Below, in pieces: positions 25,214 through 33,381 of a DNA stretch of 64,000 bases. Positions within the stretch are counted from its first letter, which is position 1; every line of letters begins with the position of its first letter. The DNA is taken from NCBI RefSeq assembly GCF_000383915.1, contig NZ_KB912942.1, positions 193,806 to 257,805 on the forward strand. Reading direction: 5' to 3'. A program made the translations under genes and the position numbers. The notes under the pieces were generated by a model. That model was not told where the DNA came from and ran no database searches. It saw only the letters and a list, made by a program, of their open reading frames with translations. The stretch comes from Amycolatopsis benzoatilytica AK 16/65 (GTDB lineage: Bacteria; Actinomycetota; Actinomycetes; Mycobacteriales; Pseudonocardiaceae).

Positions 25214-25339
25214 GAGCCCCCTTCGGTTTCTGCTCGGTTGAGCACTTCGTCGATGTACCGCGCAATGATGATCCACTTCGATGAAATCCTCATGAAATCC
25301 CCACGGTCGCGCAGAGAGTAATTCGAATGGGTGGCACAG

Positions 25340-25482
25340 GTGGTGCTGTCGTGATGCCTGGGCGGATGACGGCTACTTTGCCGGTCTGTCCGTGAATGGC
25401 CCCTTGAGGGAATCCAAGTCCGTGAAGGGCCCCTCACGGACACGACCAGCGGACCGTTGGGCGCGCGCCACCCGAGGCAAGC
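25340..25482. repeat. About 140-bp dispersed element containing family A core (copy 4)
   Basis: Starts GTGGTGCTGTCGTG, contains CCGGTCTGTCCGTGAA, a palindrome TCCGTGA-(GGGCCC)-TCACGGA and AATCCAAGTCCGTGAAGGGC, and ends CCCGAGGCAAGC. The same layout in the same order occurs at 28659-28795, so the two are copies of one element rather than isolated units. Confidence 0.8.
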
Positions 25483-25709
25483 TCTAATTCGATGGGGTGA
25501 ATTTCTCTGACTCGCTTCGCGAAAACCGCCGCGTATCACGGCGCCGACTGCTGCGGGCGGTCTCTGCTGCCGAGCCGACGACCGCACGGAACCGGTCGGG
25601 CAGCTGTCCCTGCGGCCGGTCTGCGACCAGCCGCAGTTCCACGAAATGGAGCAGATCCCGCGCGACGCGCTCATCGGGGCGTGGAAACTGTTCTGATCGG
25701 CAAGCCGCT

Positions 25710-25748
25710 GGGGGAAATCGGACTCCCTGAAGGAGGCATTCGCCGCGC
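25710..25748. repeat. Degenerate single family A unit (copy 5)
   Basis: GGAAATCGGACTCCCTGAAG then GAGGCATTCGCC resembles one diverged 30-bp unit just upstream of the next gene's leader. Confidence 0.4.
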
Positions 25749-25799
25749 GCCGGATCCCGCTACGCTGATCTTCGTTGCCGACCAACGGGAGGAAAACGC

Positions 25800-26207
25800 G
25801 TGGCGCAGTGGAACGACCTGGTCGCGTACATCAGGCAGACTTACCGGGTGATCCGGGACGATCCGGGCGAGATCCGGATCCGCGTGCTCTTCGGGGACGA
25901 CGCGGAGACGACCGGGCGGGCGCAGGTCGTGGTGATCGCGCGGGAGATCTTCGACCAGCGCGAGGACTGGGTGCAGATCGCCACCCCGTTCGCCCGGGTC
26001 GACGAGGTGGATCTGCTCGAGGTGCTCACCGAGGTCGGTCAGACGCTGGTGGTCGGCGGAATCGTGGTGATGGGGGAGCATGTGGTGCTGCGGCATTCGC
26101 TGCCGCTCGTCAATCTCGACCTCAACGAGTTCACCGATCCGCTGGAACTCGTCGCCGGCTCGGCCGAGCTGCTGGAGCAGCAGTTCACCGGGCGCGACGA
26201 CTACTGA
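25800..26207 (+). CDS. Conserved hypothetical protein (YbjN-like size and fold cues)
   Basis: 135-residue soluble acidic protein with alternating strands (IRIRVLFGDD, AQVVVIAREIF, WVQIATPFARV) and a LVVGGIVVMGEHVVLRHSLPL segment. This layout resembles YbjN/type-III chaperone-like actinobacterial proteins. GTG 25800 has GGGAGG 7 nt upstream. It is a single-gene unit ended by the strong hairpin at 26220. No catalytic motif is visible and no function is proposed. Confidence 0.7.
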   Translation: MAQWNDLVAYIRQTYRVIRDDPGEIRIRVLFGDDAETTGRAQVVVIAREIFDQREDWVQIATPFARVDEVDLLEVLTEVGQTLVVGGIVVMGEHVVLRHSLPLVNLDLNEFTDPLELVAGSAELLEQQFTGRDDY

Positions 26208-26219
26208 TCGCGAGAAGCC

Positions 26220-26249
26220 AAGCGGGGCCCCGAAACCGGGGCCCCGCTT
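26220..26249. terminator. Bidirectional hairpin terminator
   Basis: A perfect 13-bp stem, AAGCGGGGCCCCG with CGGGGCCCCGCTT, and loop AAAC between two convergent genes (ends 26207 and 26255). It can serve both. Confidence 0.88.
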
Positions 26250-26254
26250 CGTGT

Positions 26255-27739
26255 TCAGTACAGCTGGGTGACCGGTGCCCGCGGGCCGTCCATCCGGGAC
26301 TGTGCTCCCGGCTGCACCGCCGCGCAGTGCTTGCCGCGGCCCGGGCTGGTCCCGTCGATCAGGAACGCGTCGGCGGCATCGGTGACGCACTGGCTGTTCT
26401 TGAAGTAGGCGCCGTGGCCCCAGCCGTCGTAGGTCAGCAGGGGCACCCGTGCCTGCTGCGACGCGCGGACCGCCCACTCGTACGGCGTCGCCGGGTCGTA
26501 CTGGCTGTTCAGCATCAGCACCGGCGTGCCCGGCCGGACTGACAGCGCGTGCTGCGGGTTGCGCACCTGGCCCGGCCAGCCGGCGCAGCCGGTCGCCGCG
26601 CTCCAGCCGAGCGGCGAGAAGTGCACGTCCGGGGCGACCCCGGCGAGCGCGCGCCGGTAGTTGTCGAGCTGGGGGAAGCTGGTGATCGGCAGCCGCCAGT
26701 CGGAGCAGAAGATGCTGTTGAACGGGTCCGGAACGCTCAGTTCGTCGCTGGCGAACGCGGCCGCCGGTGCCTTCCCGTCGCGGAGGCTGACCAGCCGCTC
26801 GGCGAGCTTGCTCCAGGTGGGGCCGTAGAAGCTCGAGTTCACCATTCCGATGAGCGCCATCGGGTCGATCTTGTCGTCCGGCGTGCCGAGTTCGCCGCGT
26901 TCGGCGCGGGCGTACAGGCCGGCCAGCACCGCGCGCACGTCTTGGCCGTGCAGCGCGCAGGACGCCGTTCTGTCGCACCAGTTCACGAACTGGTCGAACG
27001 AACTCTGCGTGGCCTGCGCTTCGGTGCGCAGGAACTCCCAGGTGCTGTGGATGGAGTGGTCCATGTTGCTGTCCAGCACGAGCGCGCGGACCCGGTCCGG
27101 GTAGGTCTCGGCGTACTGCTGGCCCATCAGCGTGCCGTAGGAAACGCCGTAGTAGGTGAGTTTCTGGTCGCCGAGCGCGGCCCGGATGGCGTCCATGTCG
27201 CGGACCACGCTGCGCGTGTCGACGTGGTCGGCGAGCGGCCCGGTGATCCGCGCGCAGCTCTGGCCAAGCGCGCGGTCGTGGTCCAGCAGCTGCTGGAACT
27301 CGGCGGGACTCTTCGGCAGCGCCGGGTACTGCGCGGTGCTTTCGGTGAGCCCGCAGCGCACCTGCGTGCTGTTCCCGACGCCGCGCGGGTCGAACCCGAC
27401 GGTGTCGAACCGCGCGAGAACCTTGGCCGACAGCGCCCAGCCGTTCTGCACCGAGGTGGCCCCTGCCCCGCCCGGTCCGCCCGGATCCATCAGCACCGAG
27501 CCGATCCGGTGCGCCGGGTCGGCCGCCTTGCGCCGGGCGAGCGCGAGCTGGATCGTGCCGTCGCCCGGACGGTCCCAATCGAGCGGCACGGTGAGCTTGC
27601 CGCATTCGACGCCGTGGCCGGTAGGACACGGCCGCCAGTCGATCCCCTGCCCGGCGGCGTCTGCCGGGGCCGCGGTGAACAACGCCGTCGCCGCGCAGAC
27701 CGCGGTGGTGACGGCAGCCAGTTTTCTGCCCAGACCCAT
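26255..27739 (-). CDS. Secreted alpha/beta hydrolase, tripeptidyl aminopeptidase-like (SlpD/E, TAP family)
   Basis: 494-residue exported serine peptidase-like protein. The signal peptide is MGLGRKLAAVTTAVCAATAL, ending at PADAA. The oxyanion region LMDPGGPGGAG, the nucleophile elbow GVSYGT, and the C-terminal TAP domain with LMLNSQYDPATPYE (catalytic Asp) and GWGHGAY (His) are present. Actinomycete members remove N-terminal tripeptides from secreted proteins or act on small esters. ATG 27739 is the first codon of the signal. It ends at the hairpin at 26220. Confidence 0.88.
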   Translation of the reverse strand: MGLGRKLAAVTTAVCAATALFTAAPADAAGQGIDWRPCPTGHGVECGKLTVPLDWDRPGDGTIQLALARRKAADPAHRIGSVLMDPGGPGGAGATSVQNGWALSAKVLARFDTVGFDPRGVGNSTQVRCGLTESTAQYPALPKSPAEFQQLLDHDRALGQSCARITGPLADHVDTRSVVRDMDAIRAALGDQKLTYYGVSYGTLMGQQYAETYPDRVRALVLDSNMDHSIHSTWEFLRTEAQATQSSFDQFVNWCDRTASCALHGQDVRAVLAGLYARAERGELGTPDDKIDPMALIGMVNSSFYGPTWSKLAERLVSLRDGKAPAAAFASDELSVPDPFNSIFCSDWRLPITSFPQLDNYRRALAGVAPDVHFSPLGWSAATGCAGWPGQVRNPQHALSVRPGTPVLMLNSQYDPATPYEWAVRASQQARVPLLTYDGWGHGAYFKNSQCVTDAADAFLIDGTSPGRGKHCAAVQPGAQSRMDGPRAPVTQLY

Positions 27740-27825
27740 TCCCCGGCCCCCTGTCTTCGTGGCGTGAACTGGAAACGTCAAGGAAGTCGATCGTGCCAGA
27801 GATCGACAGCGAGGACCAGGGCGGG

Positions 27826-28632
27826 TCAGTGTCCTTTGTGGACGGTGGCCAGCTGGACGCGGAAGACCAGCGGAATCCGGCCGTCGGGCGCGGCGAGCGC
27901 CGGTGCTTGAGCATGGAACGCGCCGCGCAGCGCCTCGACCGCGCCCTCGCTGAGCGGCTGCAGGTTGTAGGCCGCTGCGACGAATTCCCAGACCTGGTCG
28001 AGCGAAGCGCCGAAGTCGAGCGGTTCGGTGCGCCAGCGAACGGGACCGAATCCGGCCGGGGAGAGGATTTCGCGTAGTCCGTCCGCGGTGCGAGTGCGCC
28101 GGTCGCCGAGCCGGGGGAGGTGCTCTTCGGCGGGCGCTTCGGCGAGGATTTCGCGCAGCAGTCTGGTGAACAGCGCGTACGCCTCGCCTCCGCCCGCCCC
28201 GCCGCTGAGCACCAGTGAAAGCCGCCCGCCCGGGCGCAGCACTCGTGCCAGCTCCGTCGCGACCTGGTCGATGTCGGACATCAGCATGAACGCCATGTGC
28301 GAGACGCAGGCGTCGAACGCGTTGTCCGCGAACGGCAGTTGCTGTGCCCGGCCCTCGACCAGCGCCGTCGAGTTCTCGCTGGCGATGACCAGGTCGGTGG
28401 TCGACAAGTCGAGGCCGGCCGCGAAGTGCCCGGCCCGGGAAAGCAGTTCGAGCAGGAACCCGTCGCCGCAAGCGAGATCGAGGACGCGGGGGAAACCGGC
28501 GACCTCGTCGCGGAGCAGTTCGTAGCTCGACCGGCCGTCCGCGCTTCGTCCGGTGCCGAACGCGCGGGACGTGACACCCGGATGCCGGGCATGGAAGTCG
28601 CGGAGGAAGGTTTCCGTGGGATCAGCCGTCAC
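27826..28632 (-). CDS. Class I SAM-dependent methyltransferase (paralogue 1)
   Basis: 268-residue methyltransferase. Motif I VLDLACGDG is near residue 50; post-I LDLS, motif II-like QQLPFADNAFDACVSHMAFMLM and motif III LRPGGRLSLVLSGG follow. The opening ETFLRDFHARHPG is shared with the two methyltransferases at 53481 and 54322, as is the C-terminal ADGRIPL-like end. GTG 28632 is preceded after 6 nt by TAGGCT, suggesting a leaderless mRNA. The acceptor molecule is unknown. Confidence 0.85.
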   Translation of the reverse strand: MTADPTETFLRDFHARHPGVTSRAFGTGRSADGRSSYELLRDEVAGFPRVLDLACGDGFLLELLSRAGHFAAGLDLSTTDLVIASENSTALVEGRAQQLPFADNAFDACVSHMAFMLMSDIDQVATELARVLRPGGRLSLVLSGGAGGGEAYALFTRLLREILAEAPAEEHLPRLGDRRTRTADGLREILSPAGFGPVRWRTEPLDFGASLDQVWEFVAAAYNLQPLSEGAVEALRGAFHAQAPALAAPDGRIPLVFRVQLATVHKGH

Positions 28633-28638
28633 CGCCCC

Positions 28639-28644
28639 AGCCTA
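28639..28644 (-). promoter_or_regulatory. -10 box, leaderless start of methyltransferase 1
   Basis: TAGGCT on the minus strand ends 6 nt before GTG 28632, so transcription should begin at or next to the start codon. It lies within 20 bp of the repeat element that begins at 28659. Confidence 0.5.
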
Positions 28645-28658
28645 AAAGCAGGCCTCAT

Positions 28659-28795
28659 GTGGTGCTGTCGTGCTGTCTGGGTGGCCAGTGCGCCGGTCTG
28701 TCCGTGAAGGCCCACTTGCGGGAATCCAAGTCCGTGAAGGGCCCTTTCATGGACAGACCAGCGGACGGTTCGGCGCCCAACCCCCCGAGACAAGC
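28659..28795. repeat. About 140-bp dispersed element (family A, copy 6)
   Basis: Second copy of the element at 25340-25482. It has the same start GTGGTGCTGTCGTG, the same central GTCCGTGAAGGGCCC palindrome region and the same end CCCGAGACAAGC, with small indels in between. Confidence 0.8.
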
Positions 28796-28829
28796 CAAGC
28801 AGCCACCGGGAAAATCCGGCCGGTCTTTG

Positions 28830-28835
28830 TAGAAT
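28830..28835 (+). promoter_or_regulatory. -10 box, leaderless start of the MarR gene
   Basis: TAGAAT, one base from the TATAAT consensus, ends 6 nt before ATG 28842. No Shine-Dalgarno sequence is present. Confidence 0.6.
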
Positions 28836-28841
28836 CGCCGG

Positions 28842-29306
28842 ATGGCGGACGAGACGTGCACCGGGCGCGAGGCCGAGGTCTGGTGTTCCTACCAGCGGCT
28901 CCAGCGTGCTCTCGGCACCGCGCTCGACCGGCGGCTCGAACACGGCGCCGGCATCTCCGCGGCCGACTACGCGCTCCTGGTCCCGCTGGCGACCGCGCCC
29001 GGCGGCGTCCTGCGGATGCGCGAGCTCGGCGTGACCGTCGAATGGGACCGGAGCCGGCTGTCGCACCACGTGAGCCGGATGGTCAAGCGCGGGCTGGTCG
29101 TGCGGGAGAACTGCACCGAGGACGCGCGGGGCGCGAACGTGCGGCTCACCGAGGACGGTCGCGCCGCGATCGCGGCCGCCGAGGGCCACTACCGCGAGGC
29201 CGTCCAGCGGTACTTCTTCGACCAGGCCAGCGCGGACGAACTCGACCTGCTCGGCCGGGTCTTCCGCCGGATGCTCGCCGGCCTGGCCGACGCTGACCGA
29301 CGCTGA
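28842..29306 (+). CDS. MarR-family transcriptional regulator
   Basis: 154-residue winged-helix regulator. The DNA-binding core is at about residues 40-105: YALLVPLATAPGGVLRMREL, DRSRLSHHVSRMVKRGLV (recognition helix) and the wing EDARGANVRLTEDGR. Dimerisation helices flank it. It starts leaderlessly at ATG 28842 and lies 85 bp before a FAD monooxygenase on the same strand, its most likely target. A 21-bp palindrome after its stop codon is a candidate operator. Confidence 0.88.
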   Translation: MADETCTGREAEVWCSYQRLQRALGTALDRRLEHGAGISAADYALLVPLATAPGGVLRMRELGVTVEWDRSRLSHHVSRMVKRGLVVRENCTEDARGANVRLTEDGRAAIAAAEGHYREAVQRYFFDQASADELDLLGRVFRRMLAGLADADRR

Positions 29307-29321
29307 CCCGGCCGGTCAGCG
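29301..29321. promoter_or_regulatory. Inverted repeat between the MarR and monooxygenase genes
   Basis: CGCTGACC-CGGCC-GGTCAGCG, a perfect 8-bp inverted repeat overlapping the MarR stop codon. It could be a MarR operator for the monooxygenase or a weak terminator; the sequence does not decide. Confidence 0.4.
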
Positions 29322-29391
29322 CTCCGTGCGGGAACGGTAAGCGGCGCGCCGCACTGTTGCGGCATCGCCCAACCGACCCAGGGGAGCAGAG

Positions 29392-30591
29392 ATGACCAGC
29401 AAGACCGTTCTCGTGTCCGGTGCCAGCGTCGCGGGTCCGTCCGCCGCTTACTGGCTGCACCGCGCCGGCTATTCGGTGACTGTCGTCGAGGCCGCGCCGC
29501 AGCTGCGGCCGGGCGGGCAGGCCGTCGACTTCCGCGGCGAGCAGGTCAAGCTCGTCAAGGCGATGGGCCTGTTCGAGGACCTCAAGGCACACGAGACCGC
29601 ACTTCGCGAGCAGGTACAGCTCGACCCCGAGGGCCAGCCCGCCTTCACCCTGCCGCCCGGCTTCACCAACGGCGAGCTGGAAGTCCTGCGGGGCGACCTG
29701 GCCCGCATCCTCTACGAGCACACCAACGGCTACGCCGATTACGTCTTCGGCGACCGGATCACCCAGCTCGCGGAGACCGCCGGAGGCGTCGACGTCACCT
29801 TCCGCCACGCCGCGCCGCGCCGGTTCGACCTGGTCGTCGGCGCGGACGGCATCCACTCCGGCGTCCGCACCGCCGCGTTCGGTCCCGAGGCGAAGTTCCG
29901 CACCGGCCTCGGCTACCACGTCGCCGGCTTCACCGCGCCCAATCACCTGCGCCTCGACCACGCCGGCGTGCTCTACAACGAGCCTGGCATCGGCGCGATC
30001 ATCAGCAATCACCGCGACCCGGACGCGGTCGCCGTCGGCCTCGCCTTCCGCGGCGACCCGGACGGCTACGGCCGGCCGGACCTGGCCCGGCAGAAGGACA
30101 TCGTGACCGCGGTCTTCGCCAACGCCGGCTGGGAACTGCCGCGGCTGCTGGCCGCCGTCGCGGACGCGCCCGATCTGTACTTCGACACCGTCGGCCAGAT
30201 CAAGCTCGACAGCTGGTCCCGCGGCCGGGTCGTGCTGCTCGGCGACGCGGCGTGGTGCGCCGGGCCGGGCGGATCGGGCACCGGCTTGGCGATGATGGGC
30301 GCGCAGATCCTGGCCGGCGAGCTGACCGCCGCCGGCGGCGACCACGTGACCGCCTTCGCCCGCTATGAGCAGCGGCTGCGCAAGGCCGCACGCGTCGGGC
30401 AGAAGAACGGCGCCGGTTCGGGCGACTTCCTCGTGCCGGCCACCGCCGAGTCGCTCCGCAAGCGGAACCGGATGTACCGCTCGCTGACCGGCCCGATCGG
30501 CCGCCGGATCTGGGAGTACCTGGGCAATCGCGGGGCGAACGCGGTCAAGTTCCGCGAATATCCGCAGCCGCGTGCGCACGCCTTGCCTTGA
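29392..30591 (+). CDS. FAD-dependent monooxygenase (aromatic hydroxylase/TetX-like)
   Basis: 399-residue class A flavin monooxygenase. The dinucleotide-binding GASVAGPSAAYWL is at residues 9-21. The DG motif GADGIHSGVR is near residue 150 and the GD motif GRVVLLGDAAWCAGPGGSG near residue 280. These fit single-component PHBH-type enzymes that hydroxylate aromatic or antibiotic substrates with NAD(P)H. GGGAG precedes ATG 29392. Probably controlled by the adjacent MarR protein. Confidence 0.88.
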   Translation: MTSKTVLVSGASVAGPSAAYWLHRAGYSVTVVEAAPQLRPGGQAVDFRGEQVKLVKAMGLFEDLKAHETALREQVQLDPEGQPAFTLPPGFTNGELEVLRGDLARILYEHTNGYADYVFGDRITQLAETAGGVDVTFRHAAPRRFDLVVGADGIHSGVRTAAFGPEAKFRTGLGYHVAGFTAPNHLRLDHAGVLYNEPGIGAIISNHRDPDAVAVGLAFRGDPDGYGRPDLARQKDIVTAVFANAGWELPRLLAAVADAPDLYFDTVGQIKLDSWSRGRVVLLGDAAWCAGPGGSGTGLAMMGAQILAGELTAAGGDHVTAFARYEQRLRKAARVGQKNGAGSGDFLVPATAESLRKRNRMYRSLTGPIGRRIWEYLGNRGANAVKFREYPQPRAHALP

Positions 30592-30613
30592 CGTCAGCGA
30601 GAAGGTTTAGCGT
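30586..30613 (+). promoter_or_regulatory. MerR promoter/operator, leaderless start
   Basis: TTGACG (30588) and TAGCGT (30608-30613) are separated by 14 bp. CCTT and AAGG half-sites at 30586 and 30602 bracket the spacer, an arrangement typical of MerR-type control, where DNA is twisted between the boxes. The ATG follows 6 nt after the -10. Confidence 0.45.
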
Positions 30614-30619
30614 CGGGAC

Positions 30620-31021
30620 ATGCGGATCGGCGAATTGGCCAAGCGGACTGGAACGACCACCCGGGCCCTGCGCTTCTACGAGGCGCAGGGCCTGCTCCCG
30701 GCGGCGCGCGCCGCGAACGGCTACCGCGAGTACGACGAGAACGACCTTCGCCTGGTCACCGAGATCCAGACCCTGCGCACGGTCGGCTTCAGCCTCGACG
30801 ACACCCGGCCGTTCGTCGACTGTCTCCGGACCGGGCACGAAGCCGGCGACGCGTGCGAGGCGTCGGTCGACGTGTACCGGCGCAAGCTCGCCGAGGTCGA
30901 GGCTTGCATGCGGGACCTCGCCGAGGTCCGCTCCGCGTTGCTGGACAAACTCGCCGCCGCCACCGCGCACCCGGCCGACACCTGCGCCGGACCCGACCCG
31001 AGGAGCCCCGATGACGACTGA
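30620..31021 (+). CDS. MerR-family regulator paired with a thioredoxin
   Basis: 133-residue MerR regulator. The HTH (MRIGELAKRTGTTTRALRFYEAQGLLP) and the wing NGYREYDENDLR are complete, followed by a coiled-coil dimerisation helix. Two cysteines (FVDCLRT and GDACEAS) could sense oxidants or metal, but the four-Cys iron-sulfur cluster of SoxR is not present. Its 3' end overlaps the thioredoxin gene by 11 bp. The pair is probably an operon in which the regulator responds to thiol stress; this is inferred. Confidence 0.87.
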   Translation: MRIGELAKRTGTTTRALRFYEAQGLLPAARAANGYREYDENDLRLVTEIQTLRTVGFSLDDTRPFVDCLRTGHEAGDACEASVDVYRRKLAEVEACMRDLAEVRSALLDKLAAATAHPADTCAGPDPRSPDDD

Positions 31022-31319
31022 TGCCACCTTCGCCGCCGAAGTGCTGGAGCACGACCAGCCGGTCCTGGTCGACTTCACCGCCGACTGGTGCCCGCCGTGC
31101 CGGATGATCGCGCCGGTGCTCGCCGAGGTCTCCGCCGAACGGCCCGGCCTCACCGTCCGCGTGGTCAACACGGACGAAAACCCGGAAACCATGCGCGCGT
31201 ACCAGGTGATGGCGCTGCCGACGCTGATGCTGTTTCGCGACGGCCGTCCGGTCGGCTCGTTCGTCGGCGCGCGCCCGAAGGCGAAACTGCTGGCCGAACT
31301 GGACGAACTTCTCCGCTGA
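31011..31319 (+). CDS. Thioredoxin-family protein with CPPC active site
   Basis: 102-residue single-domain thioredoxin. The active site reads DWCPPCRM instead of WCGPC, which usually shifts the redox potential. The cis-Pro loop MALPTLMLF is intact and the length is normal. ATG 31011 has AGGAG 5 nt upstream within the end of the MerR gene. Cytosolic, since there is no signal peptide. It may reduce targets together with, or regulate, the MerR protein. Confidence 0.9.
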   Translation: MTTDATFAAEVLEHDQPVLVDFTADWCPPCRMIAPVLAEVSAERPGLTVRVVNTDENPETMRAYQVMALPTLMLFRDGRPVGSFVGARPKAKLLAELDELLR

Positions 31320-31377
31320 GCCGGTGCGGGAGTGACCGGGCAGGTACAAAGAGTGCACGACTTCGGGAGGCCGTGCC

Positions 31378-32010
31378 GTGGACACGTTCGTGCGCTCTTA
31401 CCTGTTCCTCCGCCGCGCGATCGGCGTGCTCGGCATTTCGTTGCCGATCGTGGTGATCGTCGGCAAGGAGATCGTGGATGGCGGCGGCCTGCTCGGCTCG
31501 CTGAGCGGTTACTACTACAGCGATCTCCGCAACGTCTTCGTCGGCACGCTGTGCGCGATCGGCGTCTTCTTGATCGCCTACCGCGGCTACGGGCGGATCG
31601 ACGACATCGCGGCCAATGTCGCCGGAGTCGCCGGCATCGGCGTCGCGTTGTTCCCGACCAGTCCGACCGCGCCGACTCCCGTCGAGCACGCCATCGGCGT
31701 CGCGCACCTCGTGTTCGCCGGGATCTTCTTCCTCACCCTGGCGTTCTTCTGCCTGTTCCTGTTCACGAAGACCGACGGCACGCCGAGCCCGCGCAAGCGT
31801 TCGCGCAACGTCGTTTACCGCGTTTGCGGCGTGGTGATGCTCGTGTCGCTCGCACTGCTCGTCATCAACGCGGCGTTCTTCAACGCGGCGACGGTGTCCT
31901 TGCACCCGACGGTCTGGCTGGAGTCGCTCGCGGTGATCGCGTTCGGCTTCGCCTGGCTGGTCAAGGGCGAGACGCTGCTGGCCGATCCGCCTCAGCCGAG
32001 CCGGCCGTAA
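31378..32010 (+). CDS. Multi-span membrane protein of unknown function
   Basis: 210-residue membrane protein with about six hydrophobic segments, starting FLRRAIGVLGISLPIVVIVG. The segment GSLSGYYYSDLRNVFVGTLCAIGVFLI recurs in uncharacterised actinobacterial membrane proteins. GTG 31378 has GGGAGG 6 nt upstream. Its 3' end overlaps the convergent gene by 19 bp. No catalytic residues stand out. Confidence 0.7.
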   Translation: MDTFVRSYLFLRRAIGVLGISLPIVVIVGKEIVDGGGLLGSLSGYYYSDLRNVFVGTLCAIGVFLIAYRGYGRIDDIAANVAGVAGIGVALFPTSPTAPTPVEHAIGVAHLVFAGIFFLTLAFFCLFLFTKTDGTPSPRKRSRNVVYRVCGVVMLVSLALLVINAAFFNAATVSLHPTVWLESLAVIAFGFAWLVKGETLLADPPQPSRP

Positions 32011-33128
32011 GCCTCGGAGACCTGGGTCAGCCAGGCGACTTCGGCGGCGAACGTCTGAGCGTTGTGGTCGTCGAACGCGCTGTTGTCCCGGCTTTCCGCC
32101 GGGGCGACGCCGGAGGTCTTCGCGGCCAGCGCCTGCCGGATCTTGCGTGCCTCGGCTGCCGCCTGGTCATTGCCCGGCTCGGCGCCGTCGGCGCGGTCCA
32201 TGTACGGGCGCAGCGCGCGCCAGCCGTCGCGGATCTCGATCACGCGGCGGTGCAGCCGGTAGTGCAGGTCCGACCAGTGCCGGTCGCGCTCGCCGGCGGA
32301 CGGCGGTTCCAGCGCGATGCCCGGTGAGGACTGGTACAGCGAGTGCCACAGCGGGTAGAGCGCGCGATAAGAGCTGTAGTTGCGCCGCCATCGGGCGACC
32401 GCGGACACGTGCTCGCCCCACGACGGCATGGTCAGCCCGAAGGACACCATCACGATTCCCGCGGTGCTGAACACCGACGGCAGGATCGCCCACTTGCCGA
32501 GGTGCCAGCCGAACGCCGGGCTCAGGATGTTGACCGTGCGCGTGGCGCAGTAGCAGAACAGCACGACCGCGCCGACGGCGAGCGTCCGCAGCGTCCGGCG
32601 AAGCCACGCCCGGGAGGTGCTGCGCGCGTAGGGCAGGCATTGCCGGTAGATGGTGACGCACGGGACCGCTTGGGAAATGATGAAAAGCAGCAGGTAGGTG
32701 AGGATCAGCGGCTCGCGGCTGCCGAACGCGTACGCCGAAGCCGGCGTGCCGTTCCGGTTGCTGATGAAGAACAGCGCGGTGAGCACGACGAACAAGGCCG
32801 CCCCGGACAGGATCCAGGCTCGGATCCGGGCGCGGATTTCTTTCAGCGGGTTGGCCCACAGCATCAGCAGCAGCTGCGCGCTGATGCAGTACGCCACCGC
32901 CGCCAAATGCAACAGCAGGATCGCCAGATTGGGCACGCCGAACAGCGAACCGAGGTTCGGGGACAGCGCGCCGAATGTGAACGTGACGCATTGCAGGATC
33001 AGCGTCGTCATGAGCGCGATGTACGCCGGATCGCGCCAAGAGCGCCGCATGGAGAAGAGCTTGTACAACAACGCGGTATAGGAGGAGGCCGCCGACAGCG
33101 CGAACAGCGTGGTCCTTAATGCGTCCAA
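31992..33128 (-). CDS. MAB_1171c-type integral membrane protein
   Basis: 378-residue protein. The first 220 residues hold about seven hydrophobic spans (for example LAILLLHLAAVAYCISAQLLLML). The last 150 are cytosolic and contain LYPLWHSLYQSSPGIAL and DLHYRLHRRVIEIRDGWRALRPY, both typical of the MAB_1171c putative transporter family. TTG 33128 is the only start in frame with the first span. In other actinomycetes this family often neighbours ImmA/XRE pairs; here such a pair lies 6 kb away at 39101. Function unknown. Confidence 0.72.
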   Translation of the reverse strand: MDALRTTLFALSAASSYTALLYKLFSMRRSWRDPAYIALMTTLILQCVTFTFGALSPNLGSLFGVPNLAILLLHLAAVAYCISAQLLLMLWANPLKEIRARIRAWILSGAALFVVLTALFFISNRNGTPASAYAFGSREPLILTYLLLFIISQAVPCVTIYRQCLPYARSTSRAWLRRTLRTLAVGAVVLFCYCATRTVNILSPAFGWHLGKWAILPSVFSTAGIVMVSFGLTMPSWGEHVSAVARWRRNYSSYRALYPLWHSLYQSSPGIALEPPSAGERDRHWSDLHYRLHRRVIEIRDGWRALRPYMDRADGAEPGNDQAAAEARKIRQALAAKTSGVAPAESRDNSAFDDHNAQTFAAEVAWLTQVSEAYGRLG

Positions 33129-33368
33129 TTCGCGGCCCCTGTAGTGCGGTCACTGCCCCCGATGGGACAGCAAACGGAAACTGCCCACGTTGCGCGACCA
33201 TACACCACCGCACGGTACTCGCCTAGAGCCGGAAAACAGGTCCTGGCCTGGGTGAACTCAGTGTCAAGGGGTGGTCTCGCCGAACTGGTCCAGGCCAGTG
33301 GACAGTGGCCGGTAAATGAACGGTGGATGTCTGCGAGGAGAACTGCGGAGCCGGGCCGCGGAGGTGGC

Positions 33369-33374
33369 TAGGGT
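33369..33374 (+). promoter_or_regulatory. -10 box, leaderless start of the epimerase
   Basis: TAGGGT ends 7 nt before ATG 33382. It supports that start over the in-frame GTG at 33373, which lies inside the box. Confidence 0.5.
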
Positions 33375-33381
33375 GTCGGCT

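Larger units (their letters stand above)
25214..25799. other. 586-bp gap with a repeat element and a coding remnant
   Basis: No intact gene. It holds a 143-bp repeat element (25340-25482), a short stretch ending at 25696 that reads like a gene end (PVCDQPQFHEMEQIPRDAL... then stop) with no start, and a degenerate family A unit at 25710-25748. The remnant is not identified. Confidence 0.55.
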
